DNA of 64,000 nt from assembly GCA_001516025.1 (NCBI GenBank), contig LOEU01000004.1, positions 164,700 through 228,699 on the forward strand, read 5' to 3'. The number at the start of each line of letters is the position of its first letter. Positions within the stretch are counted from its first letter, which is position 1. The DNA is from a bacterium BRH_c32. GTDB lineage: Bacteria; Bacteroidota; Ignavibacteria; Ignavibacteriales; Melioribacteraceae. The notes below the pieces were generated by a model. It saw nothing but the letters and a program-made list of their open reading frames with translations, had not been told where the DNA came from and ran no database searches. The position numbers and the translations under genes are program-made. Shown one piece after another: positions 27,686 through 36,018 of this stretch.

Positions 27686-29446
27686 ATGCAGCATAGTTTT
27701 ATAAGTAAACAAAACGATATTACAACTCCGGTAGAAGATAAACAGGGGAGTCAAAATATTTTTAGATTAGTGTTAAAAATAGTTGTGATTTGGTTTTCGT
27801 TTCTTATAATCGTTCAAGGGCAAATCGTTCCGCCTGCCGATTCGGTGAACAAATTAAAAACCAAAATATTGATTGCATCAGAACCAGATTATCCTCCTTA
27901 TTGTATTGTTGATCAAAATGGCAAAGCTGATGGATTTGCTATTGAACTATTCAAAGAATCAGCAAAAGCAGTTGGTATTGAAGTGGAAGTTAAGATTGGT
28001 GTTTGGAGTCAGATCAAACAAGATTTGGCAGAAGGGAGAATTGATGCTCTTCCATTAGTAGGTCGTACCCCCGAAAGAGAAAGTAAATTTGATTTTACAT
28101 TTTCCTATTTAACTTTGCATGGTGCCGTATTTGTTAGGGAAGGCACTACAAATATTCGCACACAGTCAGATCTTAAAAACAAATCTATTATTGTTATGAA
28201 GGGTGACAATGCCGAAGAGTTTGTAAGAAGAGAAAATATCTCAAATTATATATTTACTACTAATACTTTCCGAGAGGCATTTGAACAACTTGCCTCAGGA
28301 GAATATGATGCTTTGATTACCCAAAGAGTTACTGGGCTAAAACTCATAGAGTCCTTAAATATCAAATCGGTTATAGCGTTGGATATACAATTCCCAAATT
28401 ACAGTCAGGATTTTTGCTTTGCAGTGAAAAAAGGAAATTTAAAACTATTATCTCGCTTAAATGAAGGGCTGTCAATTGTAATAGCGAATAGAAAATATGA
28501 TCAAATTCATGAAGAGTGGTTTGGTCCGGCAATAAAAGAGAGAGTTTCATTTAACGATATACTTGAAATTGTTGTTTATACGGTGATTCCACTTTTATTC
28601 ATTTTATCGATAGTGTTTATTGTTGTATTGCGTCTTCAAGTGAAAAAGAGAACTAAAAGTTTAGAGGTAGAAATATCAGAACGAAAGCAGGCAGAGATAA
28701 TTATTCAGGATCAGAATGAACAACTTCAAGCACATAACATAACTAAGGATAAAATTTTCTCAATCATTGCGCATGATCTTAAAAATCCATTTCAATCTAT
28801 CAAAGGTGCACTGAAATTATTATTAAGCAATGAAGAACCATTGGAAGAGGAAGATAAAAATAGTTTATTAAATAATATTTTGAGCACATCGGAAAAGACA
28901 TATTTTCTTCTTGAAAATTTATTGCTCTGGTCAAGGCAGCAGATGGGTAAAATGGATTTTAATCCGGAGAGAATTAAATTGATTGAAGCAGTACTTACAA
29001 GTGTGGATCTCTCTAAGCATTTAGCTTCCCTAAAAAACATCACCTTAATTAATAAAGTTGAAGAAGGCATTTATTTAAGTGCTGATAGAAATATGTTGGA
29101 AACAGTAATTAGAAACTTACTCGGCAATGCAATAAAATTTACTAATGAAAATGGTATTATTGAAATTAGCTCAAAATCCATTAATGAAATTATTGAAGTG
29201 GTTGTGGCTGATGATGGAGTTGGCATAGAAGAAAAGAATATTGATAAACTGTTTCAAATCGAGCAATCATTTTCAATTCATGGGACTAATAGTGAAACAG
29301 GTACAGGTCTGGGCTTAATGCTTTGTAAAGAATTTATTGAAAAGCATGGTGGAAAAATTTGGGTTGAAAGTGAAGTCGGTAAAGGTACAGCGATTCATTT
29401 TACAATTCCGAATTCTTCGGGGCATAATCCTTCTGCTGTTATGTAA
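27686..29446 (+). CDS. Membrane sensor histidine kinase with solute-binding (SBP_bac_3) sensor domain
   Basis: Histidine kinase of 586 residues. A membrane/signal helix (about 28-45) leads to a periplasmic amino-acid-type binding domain (about 55-275: ASEPDYPPYCIVD, GFAIELF, ALPLVGRTPERE, DFTFSYL). A second helix (about 290-312) precedes a short coiled coil, HisKA with IIAHDLKNPFQS, and the ATPase boxes NLLGNAIKFT, DDGVGIEEKN and TGLGLMLCKEF. BvgS/EvgS-type sensors use the same fold to sense small molecules. No PAS or receiver is present and no regulator gene adjoins. It is the last intact gene before the scar zone. Confidence 0.9.
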   Translation: MQHSFISKQNDITTPVEDKQGSQNIFRLVLKIVVIWFSFLIIVQGQIVPPADSVNKLKTKILIASEPDYPPYCIVDQNGKADGFAIELFKESAKAVGIEVEVKIGVWSQIKQDLAEGRIDALPLVGRTPERESKFDFTFSYLTLHGAVFVREGTTNIRTQSDLKNKSIIVMKGDNAEEFVRRENISNYIFTTNTFREAFEQLASGEYDALITQRVTGLKLIESLNIKSVIALDIQFPNYSQDFCFAVKKGNLKLLSRLNEGLSIVIANRKYDQIHEEWFGPAIKERVSFNDILEIVVYTVIPLLFILSIVFIVVLRLQVKKRTKSLEVEISERKQAEIIIQDQNEQLQAHNITKDKIFSIIAHDLKNPFQSIKGALKLLLSNEEPLEEEDKNSLLNNILSTSEKTYFLLENLLLWSRQQMGKMDFNPERIKLIEAVLTSVDLSKHLASLKNITLINKVEEGIYLSADRNMLETVIRNLLGNAIKFTNENGIIEISSKSINEIIEVVVADDGVGIEEKNIDKLFQIEQSFSIHGTNSETGTGLGLMLCKEFIEKHGGKIWVESEVGKGTAIHFTIPNSSGHNPSAVM

Positions 29447-29600
29447 GTATTGTCAAACTAAACTATTTATTTCTTCCCACTGATAAATCTTTACTTTTTC
29501 TGATTGATTATTCGCAGCATTATTCATCGCTTTTGCAATCTCTTTCCCATCAATAATTCTTGTAATAAATGTGAACCGATAAAACCACTGAAAATTCTCT
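29447..29600 (-). pseudogene. 3' fragment of an unidentified coding sequence cut by an IS end
   Basis: On the minus strand an open frame ends at 29453 with FITRIIDGKEIAKAMNNA and IYQWEEINSLV, which has protein-like composition and resembles the last helix and strand of NAD(P)-binding epimerase-type proteins. Its upstream part runs straight into the IS21-like terminal repeats, so the 5' portion has been lost. The identification is weak. Confidence 0.3.
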
Positions 29601-29735
29601 TTGAAAATTGACCCGTTTTTCCCGCTGAAAATTGACCCACCAAATAGCAAAACTCGGTAAGTTAAGGGATAAGAAAAAACTTATCGGAGTCAAATGTGGT
29701 AAGAATGGAAGCTGAGCGAATTTAGGTAATCCCTA
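29590..29735. mobile_element. Remnant of an IS21-like element end
   Basis: Two copies of GAAAATTGACCC, at 29608-29619 and 29631-29642, and a partial copy before them (CTGAAAATT at 29588-29596) form the multiple terminal repeats seen at IS21-family ends. A few bases on, after a GATAAG/CTTATC hairpin, the frame GTG GTA AGA ATG GAA GCT GAG reads V-V-R-M-E-A-E, like the start of an IstA transposase, but stops at once. The rest of the element is gone. Confidence 0.5.
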
Positions 29736-29760
29736 AATTTAACTCGGCTTCTTTATTTTA
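29708..29760 (+). terminator. Long hairpin with T-rich tail
   Basis: GAAGCTGAGCGAATTTAGG pairs across a TAATC loop with CCTAAATTTAACTCGGCTTC (two or three mismatches), followed by TTTATTTTA. It has the form of an intrinsic terminator read on the plus strand and lies between the IS remnant and the recombinase relic. Confidence 0.6.
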
Positions 29761-29772
29761 TAGTCCATCCTA

Positions 29773-30628
29773 TTATATAGCGAAAATTTTCTCTATTGTT
29801 GAACGAAAATCAAACGAATCGTCCAATATGTAATCTTTTGTTGTATTAAAAGATGAGTGGCCAAGTGCATAAGAAACAAGTAATGGATTCTTCGTTTTTT
29901 GATACAAAAGGGAAGCATAAGCAGCACGAAATGAATGGATAGTTAAATTTCTCCTGATACCGGAAATTGTTTTCCATTTATCAAATCGATATGAAACTTG
30001 CCGACTTGTAAGAAATCTATTGCAACTATTCCCCGTAAATAAAGGTGAGGATAAATCTATAATTAGGGTGTTTTTCAAATAATCATCTAAAATTATTGTT
30101 AGAATGGATGGAATAACTTGAAATTTTTTTGATGACCTTTTTACATAAGGCAAGTGTAATAATTTTGAATCTCTATCATAATCAGAAATACGTAATAATA
30201 ATGCTTCCGATTTCCTTATTCCGGTAAATGCATACAATGCAAATAATGTTTTATCTCTTTTTGAAAATGGATCTCCTGATTTTGAGATTGTATCTAAAAG
30301 AGTTCTAATTTCACTTTGAGATATTGAAACGGTCAAACGTGAATTGGATTTAATTAGATGTATCTCATAAGCAAAATTTACTCTGATATATTTTCTCTTA
30401 TAGCAAAAATTTAAAAAAGAACGGGAGGGTCTTAATGACCCTCTTTTTATTGCTGTAAAGTAAGATAAAAAATGATTTTTTCACCAGTCGATGTTCTTGA
30501 AATATTCTGTGGTTTTCACTCAATGCAGTTGTTATATAGAGCCTATCTTTACCATTTGTCGATAAGAAGTACTTGTCTTCGTTTATTTTTGTTAGCAAGA
30601 AATTGCGAGTCAGAGTAAGTTTTCTCTA
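29773..30628 (-). pseudogene. Tyrosine recombinase (phage-type integrase), frameshifted
   Basis: The catalytic domain is intact in one frame (from about 30475 down to 29773): TGIRKSEALLL with Arg I, HSFRAAYASLL with the His-x-x-Arg, LGHSSFNTTKDY with the second His and the Tyr nucleophile. The same frame extends upstream through SFLNFCYKRKYIRVN, the end of a core-binding domain, until a TGA. The missing N-terminal part (ALSENHRIFQEHRLVKK) continues in another frame from 30481 upward. Removing one A from the six-A run at 30476-30481 (T run on plus) joins both into about 274 residues, close to normal. So the gene carries a one-base insertion, unless it is a sequence error. No ATG was found at the expected start; TTG at 30598 is possible. 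Confidence 0.72.
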
Positions 30629-30860
30629 TGAGTTGAGTTAATAATTTAGATTCCCGAGGATAAGAAATTCGTAATATATTACTTGTCCCAATCTTTAAAG
30701 AGCTTAATTTGATTGAACAGTGAGGCACCGGTTTCCAAAAATTATGGAAGAAAATTAGTAATCGCCACTAATAAAGCATATACCAGAATTATTAAAAAAG
30801 AAATTAATTTGAAAATAAAACAAATAGTAATTATATTTCGGTCAATAACGAAATGAAATT

Positions 30861-31004
30861 ATGGGAAACCCCAAAAATCTATATAAAACACTCAAGGATA
30901 AAAGCCGATTACGTATCTTAAAGATGCCTCAAATTGAATCTCCTTGCGTCTGTGATATATCAGAAATACTTCAGCGTGCGGCTTGTAATCATTTTTTAGT
31001 TTAA
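30861..31004 (+). pseudogene. Truncated ArsR family repressor
   Basis: A 47-codon open stretch reads LYKTLKDKSRLRILKM followed by SPCVCDISEILQ, which is the first half of an ArsR/SmtB winged helix: the 'aL.d.tRLrIL' helix and a CVCD element that in ArsR supplies arsenite-binding cysteines. The recognition helix and wing are missing; a stop comes after HFLV. It lies 42 bases before arsC, where an ArsR gene is expected, so the operon has probably lost its own repressor. Confidence 0.6.
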
Positions 31005-31046
31005 ACAATTCGGTAAATAGCGAATCACTAGAAAGGAAATATAATA

Positions 31047-31472
31047 ATGAATAAAAAAATATTAATTCTTTGCACGGGCAATTCATGTCGCAGTCAAATG
31101 GCGGAAGAGTTTTTGAAATCTTTTGATCCTGAGTTAGAGGTTTATTCTGCCGGAACAAATCCTTCTAAACAAGTTCATCCCAAAGCTATTCAAGTAATGA
31201 AAGAAGTAGGGATTGCGCTTTCAAAGAACTACCCGAAATTAGTCGATCAATTTATAACCGACCCATTTGATTACGTTATCACAGTTTGCGATAATGCAAA
31301 AGAAACTTGTCCCGTATTTATCGGGAAAGTCGGTAAGCAACTTCATATAGGTTTTGATGATCCGGCAGAGGCAACGGGAACAGAAGATGAAATACTTTTT
31401 GAATTTAGAAGAATCCGAGATGAAATAAAAAATGAATTGCAGTCTTTTTTAAAGAAAGAAGAACAAGCATGA
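31047..31472 (+). CDS. arsC: Arsenate reductase, thioredoxin-coupled ArsC (low-molecular-weight phosphatase fold)
   Basis: Reduces arsenate to arsenite in the cytoplasm; 141 residues. The P-loop is CTGNSCRS with the nucleophile Cys10, and the two further redox cysteines are in CDNAKETCP (Cys82 and Cys89 type), as in the Gram-positive thioredoxin-linked class. DPAEATG is the conserved Asp-Pro loop. GAAAGGAAAT precedes the ATG. It heads an operon and overlaps the ACR3 gene by 4 bases. The thioredoxin-like gene four places on is exported, so the cytoplasmic reductant is probably a general thioredoxin. Confidence 0.93.
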   Translation: MNKKILILCTGNSCRSQMAEEFLKSFDPELEVYSAGTNPSKQVHPKAIQVMKEVGIALSKNYPKLVDQFITDPFDYVITVCDNAKETCPVFIGKVGKQLHIGFDDPAEATGTEDEILFEFRRIRDEIKNELQSFLKKEEQA

Positions 31473-32572
31473 GCTCGATTACAAAAAAACTCTCATTCCT
31501 TGATAGATATTTAACCCTATGGATATTTCTTGCAATGTTCATAGGCGTTTTTTCCGGTTATTTATTCCCGGAAATAGCAAGATTTTGGGAATCGCTTAAG
31601 TCTTCGCCCGAAAGCACAACTAACATCCCTATTGCTATTGGTTTGATACTTATGATGTATCCTCCTCTTGCGAAAGTAAAATATGAAGAGTTGGGTGATG
31701 TATTCAAAAACGTAAAAGTACTATCTCTATCACTTATTCAGAATTGGATTATCGGACCCATCCTAATGTTCACCCTTGCAATATTATTCCTTCAGGACTA
31801 TCCGCACTATATGGCGGGATTAATATTGATAGGATTAGCACGATGCATAGCGATGGTAATTGTATGGAATGAACTTGCAAAAGGAGATACCGAATATGCA
31901 GCGGGATTGGTTGCCTTCAACTCAATTTTTCAAGTCCTTTTCTTTTCGGTTTATGCTTATCTTTTCTTGACGGTATTTCCTGATTGGTTAGGTTTGCAAT
32001 CTTTCAAAGTGGATATAACAATCGGACAAATTGCCGAAAGCGTATTTATTTATCTAGGTATTCCATTCATAGCCGGAATAATTACGCGATTTACTTTGAT
32101 AAAAATAAAAAATAAAGAGTGGTATCAGACAAAATTCATCCCAAAGATTAGTCCTCTAACGCTCGTTGCTCTGCTTTTTACAATTGTTGTAATGTTCTCC
32201 CTTAAGGGTGAATACATTGTAAAAATTCCGTTTGATGTTATCCGGATAGCAATTCCACTTCTAATCTATTTTGTGATAATGTTCCTCGTTTCTTTCTATA
32301 TGGGTAAGAAAGTAGGAGCTGATTACTCAAAAACGGCAACTCTCTCCTTTACCGCTGCCAGTAATAATTTTGAATTGGCTATTGCCGTTGCCGTTGCAGT
32401 ATTCGGAATAAATAGCGGTGAAGCATTCGCTGCTGTTATCGGTCCGCTCGTTGAAGTGCCGGTATTAATTGCGTTAGTTAATGTTGCCTTATGGTTTCAG
32501 AAAAAATATTTTGGCGATGAAATAAAAGTCGATGATAATTTTAAGGTACCCGGCTGCAAGCGTTATAGTTAA
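31469..32572 (+). CDS. arsB: Arsenite efflux permease of the ACR3 family
   Basis: Inner-membrane arsenite exporter of 367 residues with about ten helices. The family segments are present: the conserved Cys motif [37 protein letters not shown], and [19 protein letters not shown]. It starts within the arsC stop (ATGA), giving one transcript. Together with ArsC it provides a minimal arsenate resistance module; no arsM or arsR is intact. ACR3 proteins prefer As(III) over Sb(III). Confidence 0.94.
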   Translation: MSSITKKLSFLDRYLTLWIFLAMFIGVFSGYLFPEIARFWESLKSSPESTTNIPIAIGLILMMYPPLAKVKYEELGDVFKNVKVLSLSLIQNWIIGPILMFTLAILFLQDYPHYMAGLILIGLARCIAMVIVWNELAKGDTEYAAGLVAFNSIFQVLFFSVYAYLFLTVFPDWLGLQSFKVDITIGQIAESVFIYLGIPFIAGIITRFTLIKIKNKEWYQTKFIPKISPLTLVALLFTIVVMFSLKGEYIVKIPFDVIRIAIPLLIYFVIMFLVSFYMGKKVGADYSKTATLSFTAASNNFELAIAVAVAVFGINSGEAFAAVIGPLVEVPVLIALVNVALWFQKKYFGDEIKVDDNFKVPGCKRYS

Positions 32573-32666
32573 GTCCTGTGGAATTATCTCTTCTAATCAA
32601 CCTCAATGATTTTGGGAAAGGATATAATAAATAATAAATTTAAATATTGTCGATAACGGAGATTAT

Positions 32667-33221
32667 ATGAAAATTGATAACTCAAAAGAATGGCATTGGT
32701 TTACGGGTGGAATTTTAGTTTCATTCTTATCGGTGGCAACTTATTTTATTTTTGCTGCAATAGCAGATCGTAATTACCCGTTCGGTATAACGGCGGGCTT
32801 CGGATACATATCCGCATTCTTCGGAAAATTATTTGGCGGTTTATCAGATAATCCCGTAATAAAAAGATTTAGTGAAAAGCCGGATGCATTTATTGAATTT
32901 TTTATCTTGATTGGATTAATAGCTGGCGGATACACAGCTTCAAAATTATCCGGGACGTTATCACCGGAAAATATCCCGGCAGTTTGGGAAAAGTATCACG
33001 GTAAAAGTTTAGTAAAACGATCAGTCTTTGTTTTGATCGGAAGTATTTTATTGGGCTATGGAGCGGCATTAGCCGGAGGTTGCACTACGGGAAATATACT
33101 TCAAGGCTGGGCACATCTTTCGTTGGGGAGTATCGTTGCAGGTGCTTCATTTTTTGCTGCGGGAATTATAACGGCAAAAATTCTATATCCTAAACTCGGA
33201 GGTGGTGATGCTACTAATTAA
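32667..33221 (+). CDS. YeeE/YedE family membrane protein (first half-type)
   Basis: Polytopic inner-membrane protein of 184 residues with about five helices. The conserved YGAALAGGCTTGNILQGWAHLSLGS-type segment (about 134-157) holds the Cys seen in YeeE/YedE transporters; characterised members (TsuA) take up thiosulfate. CGGAGA precedes the ATG. It overlaps the next gene by 14 bases; the pair probably makes up one transporter in two chains. The link to arsenic is through sulfur: arsenite binds thiols, so sulfur supply or thiol export could aid resistance. That role is inferred. Confidence 0.8.
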   Translation: MKIDNSKEWHWFTGGILVSFLSVATYFIFAAIADRNYPFGITAGFGYISAFFGKLFGGLSDNPVIKRFSEKPDAFIEFFILIGLIAGGYTASKLSGTLSPENIPAVWEKYHGKSLVKRSVFVLIGSILLGYGAALAGGCTTGNILQGWAHLSLGSIVAGASFFAAGIITAKILYPKLGGGDATN

Positions 33222-33789
33222 TATTCTATTCGGATTAGCTGTTGGATTTACTTTTGGCTTTATTCTTACTAAGACCGGTATTACAAAATATCCGCGCGTA
33301 ATGGGAATGCTTTTACTTAAGGATTTTAAAATTCTGAAATTTATGTTAACTGCTGTTACTTCATCTATGATCTTGTTTTATCTGCTTGGCGATTTCGGTT
33401 TATTGAAGGTTGTCCCTAAAAATCTGGAATGGGGTAAATTATTCGGCGGATTGATTTTTGGAACAGGAATGGCAATCCTCGGATACTGCCCCGGAACTAT
33501 GGCTGCCAGAATTGGTCAAGGTAAGAAGGATTCAATACTTGCTTTATTTGGTACTGCTATCGGGATTTTAATTTATGCACTTACAATAAAAACTGTCAAA
33601 CCGCTTTTATTATCGAGTGAAATCAATGGCGATATTTCTGTGCTGCTAGGAATAAACCGTTGGTTCATAATTATTCCTGCTGCAATTATATTTATCTCAA
33701 TTATATACTTTGTAAATAAAAATTTTAGCGATAACAAAAATATTTTCTTGATTGAAGAAGAAGACCATACAACCACGAAGGACTCCTAA
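33208..33789 (+). CDS. YeeE/YedE family membrane protein (second half-type, DUF6691-like)
   Basis: Inner-membrane protein of 193 residues with about five helices and the family Cys motif LGYCPGTMAARIGQGKKD. ATG at 33208 is chosen because GGAGG at 33198-33202 lies 5 bases before it; two in-frame GTG codons (33202, 33205) are too close. It pairs with the preceding YeeE/YedE gene. A basic and acidic tail (EEEDHTTTKDS) is cytoplasmic. It is followed 30 bases later by an exported thioredoxin gene, so a sulfur compound moved by the pair may be reduced outside. Confidence 0.8.
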   Translation: MLLINILFGLAVGFTFGFILTKTGITKYPRVMGMLLLKDFKILKFMLTAVTSSMILFYLLGDFGLLKVVPKNLEWGKLFGGLIFGTGMAILGYCPGTMAARIGQGKKDSILALFGTAIGILIYALTIKTVKPLLLSSEINGDISVLLGINRWFIIIPAAIIFISIIYFVNKNFSDNKNIFLIEEEDHTTTKDS

Positions 33790-33819
33790 ACAAATAAACG
33801 GCAAAAAGGAAAATTAGAA

Positions 33820-34206
33820 ATGACAAAAATTATTTTATTATCATTATTACTGTTTGTAACAATTCCAATATCAGGGCAAAAGAAAAAAGCAGAGGATAAA
33901 AGCAAACCGGTAGTAACATTTGTAGAACTTGGATCTGTAAATTGTATTCCCTGCAAACAGATGCAGCCTGTTATGAAAGCAATCGAAGAAAAATACGGCA
34001 CTCAAATAAAAGTTATTTTTTATGACGTATGGAAGGCTGACCAAAAACATTATGCGCAGAAATATGGTGTAAGATTAATTCCGACACAAGTATTTTTAGA
34101 TGCCGATGGGAAAGAGTTCCATCGCCACGAAGGATTTTATCCTGAAGAAGAGATAAGTAAAATTCTAATAGGGAAAGGTTTAATTCCCAAAAGCACAAAG
34201 AGCTAA
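33820..34206 (+). CDS. Thioredoxin-like protein, exported
   Basis: Periplasmic thiol-disulfide protein of 128 residues. Signal peptide 1-20 (ending ISGQ), then a thioredoxin fold with active site NCIPCKQM and the cis-Pro in RLIPTQVFLD. The CIPC sequence differs from the CGPC of general thioredoxins. Only 2 bases separate its stop from the ccdA-like start, so CcdA would supply its electrons from the cytoplasm. It may reduce cytochrome c apoproteins or a sulfur substrate of the YeeE/YedE pair. Confidence 0.88.
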   Translation: MTKIILLSLLLFVTIPISGQKKKAEDKSKPVVTFVELGSVNCIPCKQMQPVMKAIEEKYGTQIKVIFYDVWKADQKHYAQKYGVRLIPTQVFLDADGKEFHRHEGFYPEEEISKILIGKGLIPKSTKS

Positions 34207-34208
34207 AG

Positions 34209-34907
34209 ATGATTGAAAGCATTTTCACAACTCTATATGAAGCAATGACCGGAGCTGTATGGATATCTGTTTTGGCTTCATTTGCTTGGGGAGCACTATC
34301 AATACTTTTATCGCCATGCCATCTCTCAAGTATTCCGCTTGTTGTCGGATTTATTAGTTCACAAGGGAAAATATCTTTGCAAAAAACTTTTTATATCTCA
34401 CTCGTTTTTTCTATCGGTATATTAATCACAATTGCGGTAATTGGAATTATCACGGCATTACTTGGAAGACTAATGGGGGATATAGGATATATTGGGAATT
34501 ACCTTGTTGCCGGAATATTTTTTCTTGTCGGGCTTTATCTTTTGGATATAATAAAATTAGATTGGAACAGGGGATTAAAGCATACTAAGGCTAAGGGATT
34601 ATGGGCGGCACTAATACTTGGATTACTTTTCGGACTTGCTTTAGGACCATGTACCTTTGCTTTTATGGCTCCGGTTCTTGGAATAGTATTTCAAACTGCT
34701 CAAACAAATTACATCCTTGCAATAATATTTTTATTCGCTTTTGGAATCGGGCATTGTAGCATAATTGTAGGTGCTGGAACTCTAACCGGAAAAGTTCAGA
34801 AATATTTGAATTGGAGCGAAGAATCAAAAACAATTTTATGGATAAAAAGAATCTGTGGAGTGCTTGTAATACTTGGCGGAGTTTATCTAATAATAAATGT
34901 CGCCTGA
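34209..34907 (+). CDS. ccdA: CcdA-family transmembrane thiol reductant carrier
   Basis: Inner-membrane protein of 232 residues with six helices that passes electrons from cytoplasmic thioredoxin to periplasmic thiol proteins. The two redox cysteines are in LSPCHLSSIPLVVG and LGPCTFAFMAPVLG, in helices 1 and 4 as the family requires. It closes the arsC-ACR3-YeeE/YedE-thioredoxin operon. CcdA normally serves cytochrome c maturation, and CcmE-like, CcmF and CcmH-like genes are found later in this window. Confidence 0.9.
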   Translation: MIESIFTTLYEAMTGAVWISVLASFAWGALSILLSPCHLSSIPLVVGFISSQGKISLQKTFYISLVFSIGILITIAVIGIITALLGRLMGDIGYIGNYLVAGIFFLVGLYLLDIIKLDWNRGLKHTKAKGLWAALILGLLFGLALGPCTFAFMAPVLGIVFQTAQTNYILAIIFLFAFGIGHCSIIVGAGTLTGKVQKYLNWSEESKTILWIKRICGVLVILGGVYLIINVA

Positions 34908-35156
34908 TTCTAATGAATATTATTTTTTAATACATGAGTCTAAGATGACTATTCATCTATCCAAAGTTATCTATTATTTGGTTCTTTTTGGTATTTTAAT
35001 GGTGTATTGTCTTTTCAAATCTTAGTATTTTCTGATCTCTTACTTATATACGTGTAAATAATAATAAGATAGTTCATATAAATGTGAAATAATTGTTGAA
35101 TATATTCATATATGACATAGCGGGTACATAATTCTATAAATGAGATATTTAAAACG

Positions 35157-35189
35157 AAAAAGCCGTAACTCATTTGAATTACGGCTTTT
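35157..35189 (-). terminator. Intrinsic terminator of the former tRNA-Asp gene
   Basis: On the minus strand AAAAGCCGTAA and TTACGGCTTTTT form an 11-bp stem with a 10-base loop, ending in a T-run. It follows the tRNA-Asp 3' end by 8 bases, so it is probably the native tRNA terminator. Confidence 0.75.
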
Positions 35190-35197
35190 ATCTTTTG

Positions 35198-35240
35198 CGG
35201 GGCCGACGAGACTCGAACTCGCGACCTCCTGCGTGACAGG
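35198..35240 (-). pseudogene. tRNA-Asp(GUC) 3' half only: integration-site footprint
   Basis: Reading the minus strand from 35240: anticodon loop CTGTCAC (anticodon GTC at 35237-35235), 3' anticodon stem GCAGG, variable loop, T-arm GCGAG-TTCGAGT-CTCGT, acceptor strand CGGCCCC and discriminator G, all as in tRNA-Asp. Upstream of the loop the sequence (ATCCC) no longer pairs with GCAGG, and no D-arm or acceptor 5' strand exists. The break in the anticodon loop is where many integrases recombine. The fragment still has a terminator on its 3' side, so the host side is probably at lower coordinates and the integrated DNA at higher ones. Confidence 0.75.
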
Positions 35241-35492
35241 GGATCCTGATAATTCTCGTCAAACTCGCTTTTCAATCTAATTTATTATATTAAAAGAACT
35301 TATCCCTTGCAACCTTTGGAACGATTTGGACAATTTTCTAATCTTTGGAAGATAAATCGTAGCCAAATCGTAGCCAACACACACCTAAATATAGACAGAA
35401 ATAATCAATAAGTACAGAGCTCAAGACAAATTATTCTACAGTTGCAATGATAAATGTGCTAGTCCCACCTGATTATCAGGAAGCAAAAGTAG

Positions 35493-35678
35493 ATTAATCA
35501 ACTTTGTTTGGAATGTTCCGGGTATGAAAAGAAACAGGTTCGGGAATGTGTGATTAAAGATTGCGTGCTATTCTCTTATCGGCTTGGTTCCAATCCAAAC
35601 CGTAAAGGATGCACTATTAAGAAAAATGCCGTTTCAACAACGGGTTTTGAAAAAGCCAACAGTTATGTTGCGGCATAA
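35493..35678 (+). pseudogene. Fragment of a small cysteine-motif mobile-element protein
   Basis: An open stretch without a start codon reads QLCLECSGYEKKQVRECV, then DCVLFSYRLGSNPNRKGC. The pattern Cys-x-x-Cys ... Val-Arg-x-Cys ... Asp-Cys-x-Leu-x-x-Tyr-Arg-x-Gly-x-Asn-Pro occurs in small zinc-binding proteins of phages and integrative elements. The 5' end is missing (stop at 35490). Function of the family is unknown to me. Confidence 0.5.
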
Positions 35679-36018
35679 GTTGTTTGTGTTGAACTTGGAT
35701 ATTGAACGGCAAGAATTTTTAAGGAACAGGGAAATAGAGCATCATCGAAGAAAGGTCGTGAGTCTGCTTGTGATAAATAATTCATGATTTATTGTTACAC
35801 TGATTTGTAATCATCACAACACGTGCTCAATAGAGTCCTCATTTAAAGGGATGTAGCTGTTCCAAATACCTATTTATAGCGATTGATATCATTGATGCTC
35901 AAGAATAATTTTACACAAGAATTTTCAAGAAGCTATGCATGTGGTTTTATATAAAAATCTTTATGTATTAAAAAGCGACTTGAAAGAATATAAATTCATT
36001 TTATAAACGAAGTGAATA

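Larger units (their letters stand above)
29447..31046. other. 1.6-kb scar zone without intact genes
   Basis: This stretch holds relics only: a coding fragment, an IS21-like end, a hairpin, a frameshifted tyrosine recombinase and a cut-short ArsR gene, each listed separately. Between 30630 and 30860 I see an open stretch reading EAPVSKNYGRKLV on plus (30728 onwards) that I cannot identify. The accumulation of decayed mobile genes next to an arsenic operon suggests repeated insertion and deletion here. Confidence 0.7.
34908..36018. other. 1.1-kb gap with tRNA-Asp scar and relics
   Basis: No intact gene. It holds, in order, a terminator and the 3' half of a tRNA-Asp gene (35157-35240), a tandem AAATCGTAGCC-type repeat at 35355-35378 that could be an integrase arm site, and a fragment of a small cysteine-motif protein (35493-35678). 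The remainder to 36018 is AT-rich; an open stretch to 35787 looks like chance. Confidence 0.7.

Noticed and set aside
30476..30481. Programmed frameshift in the recombinase
   Set aside because: A six-A run permits slippage, but the shift needed is +1 and no stimulatory structure was seen; simple mutation or sequence error is likelier.
30398..30598. 66-codon minus-strand open frame as a separate gene
   Set aside because: Its first part reads as the N-terminus of the frameshifted recombinase; the end after the A-run is low-complexity Phe/Leu from the wrong frame.
35198..35275. Complete tRNA-Asp gene
   Set aside because: No acceptor 5' strand, D-arm or 5' anticodon stem can be found; only the 3' half is present.
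35584..35787. 67-codon open frame in the tRNA scar gap
   Set aside because: It overlaps the cysteine-motif relic in another frame and has no recognisable features or ribosome site.
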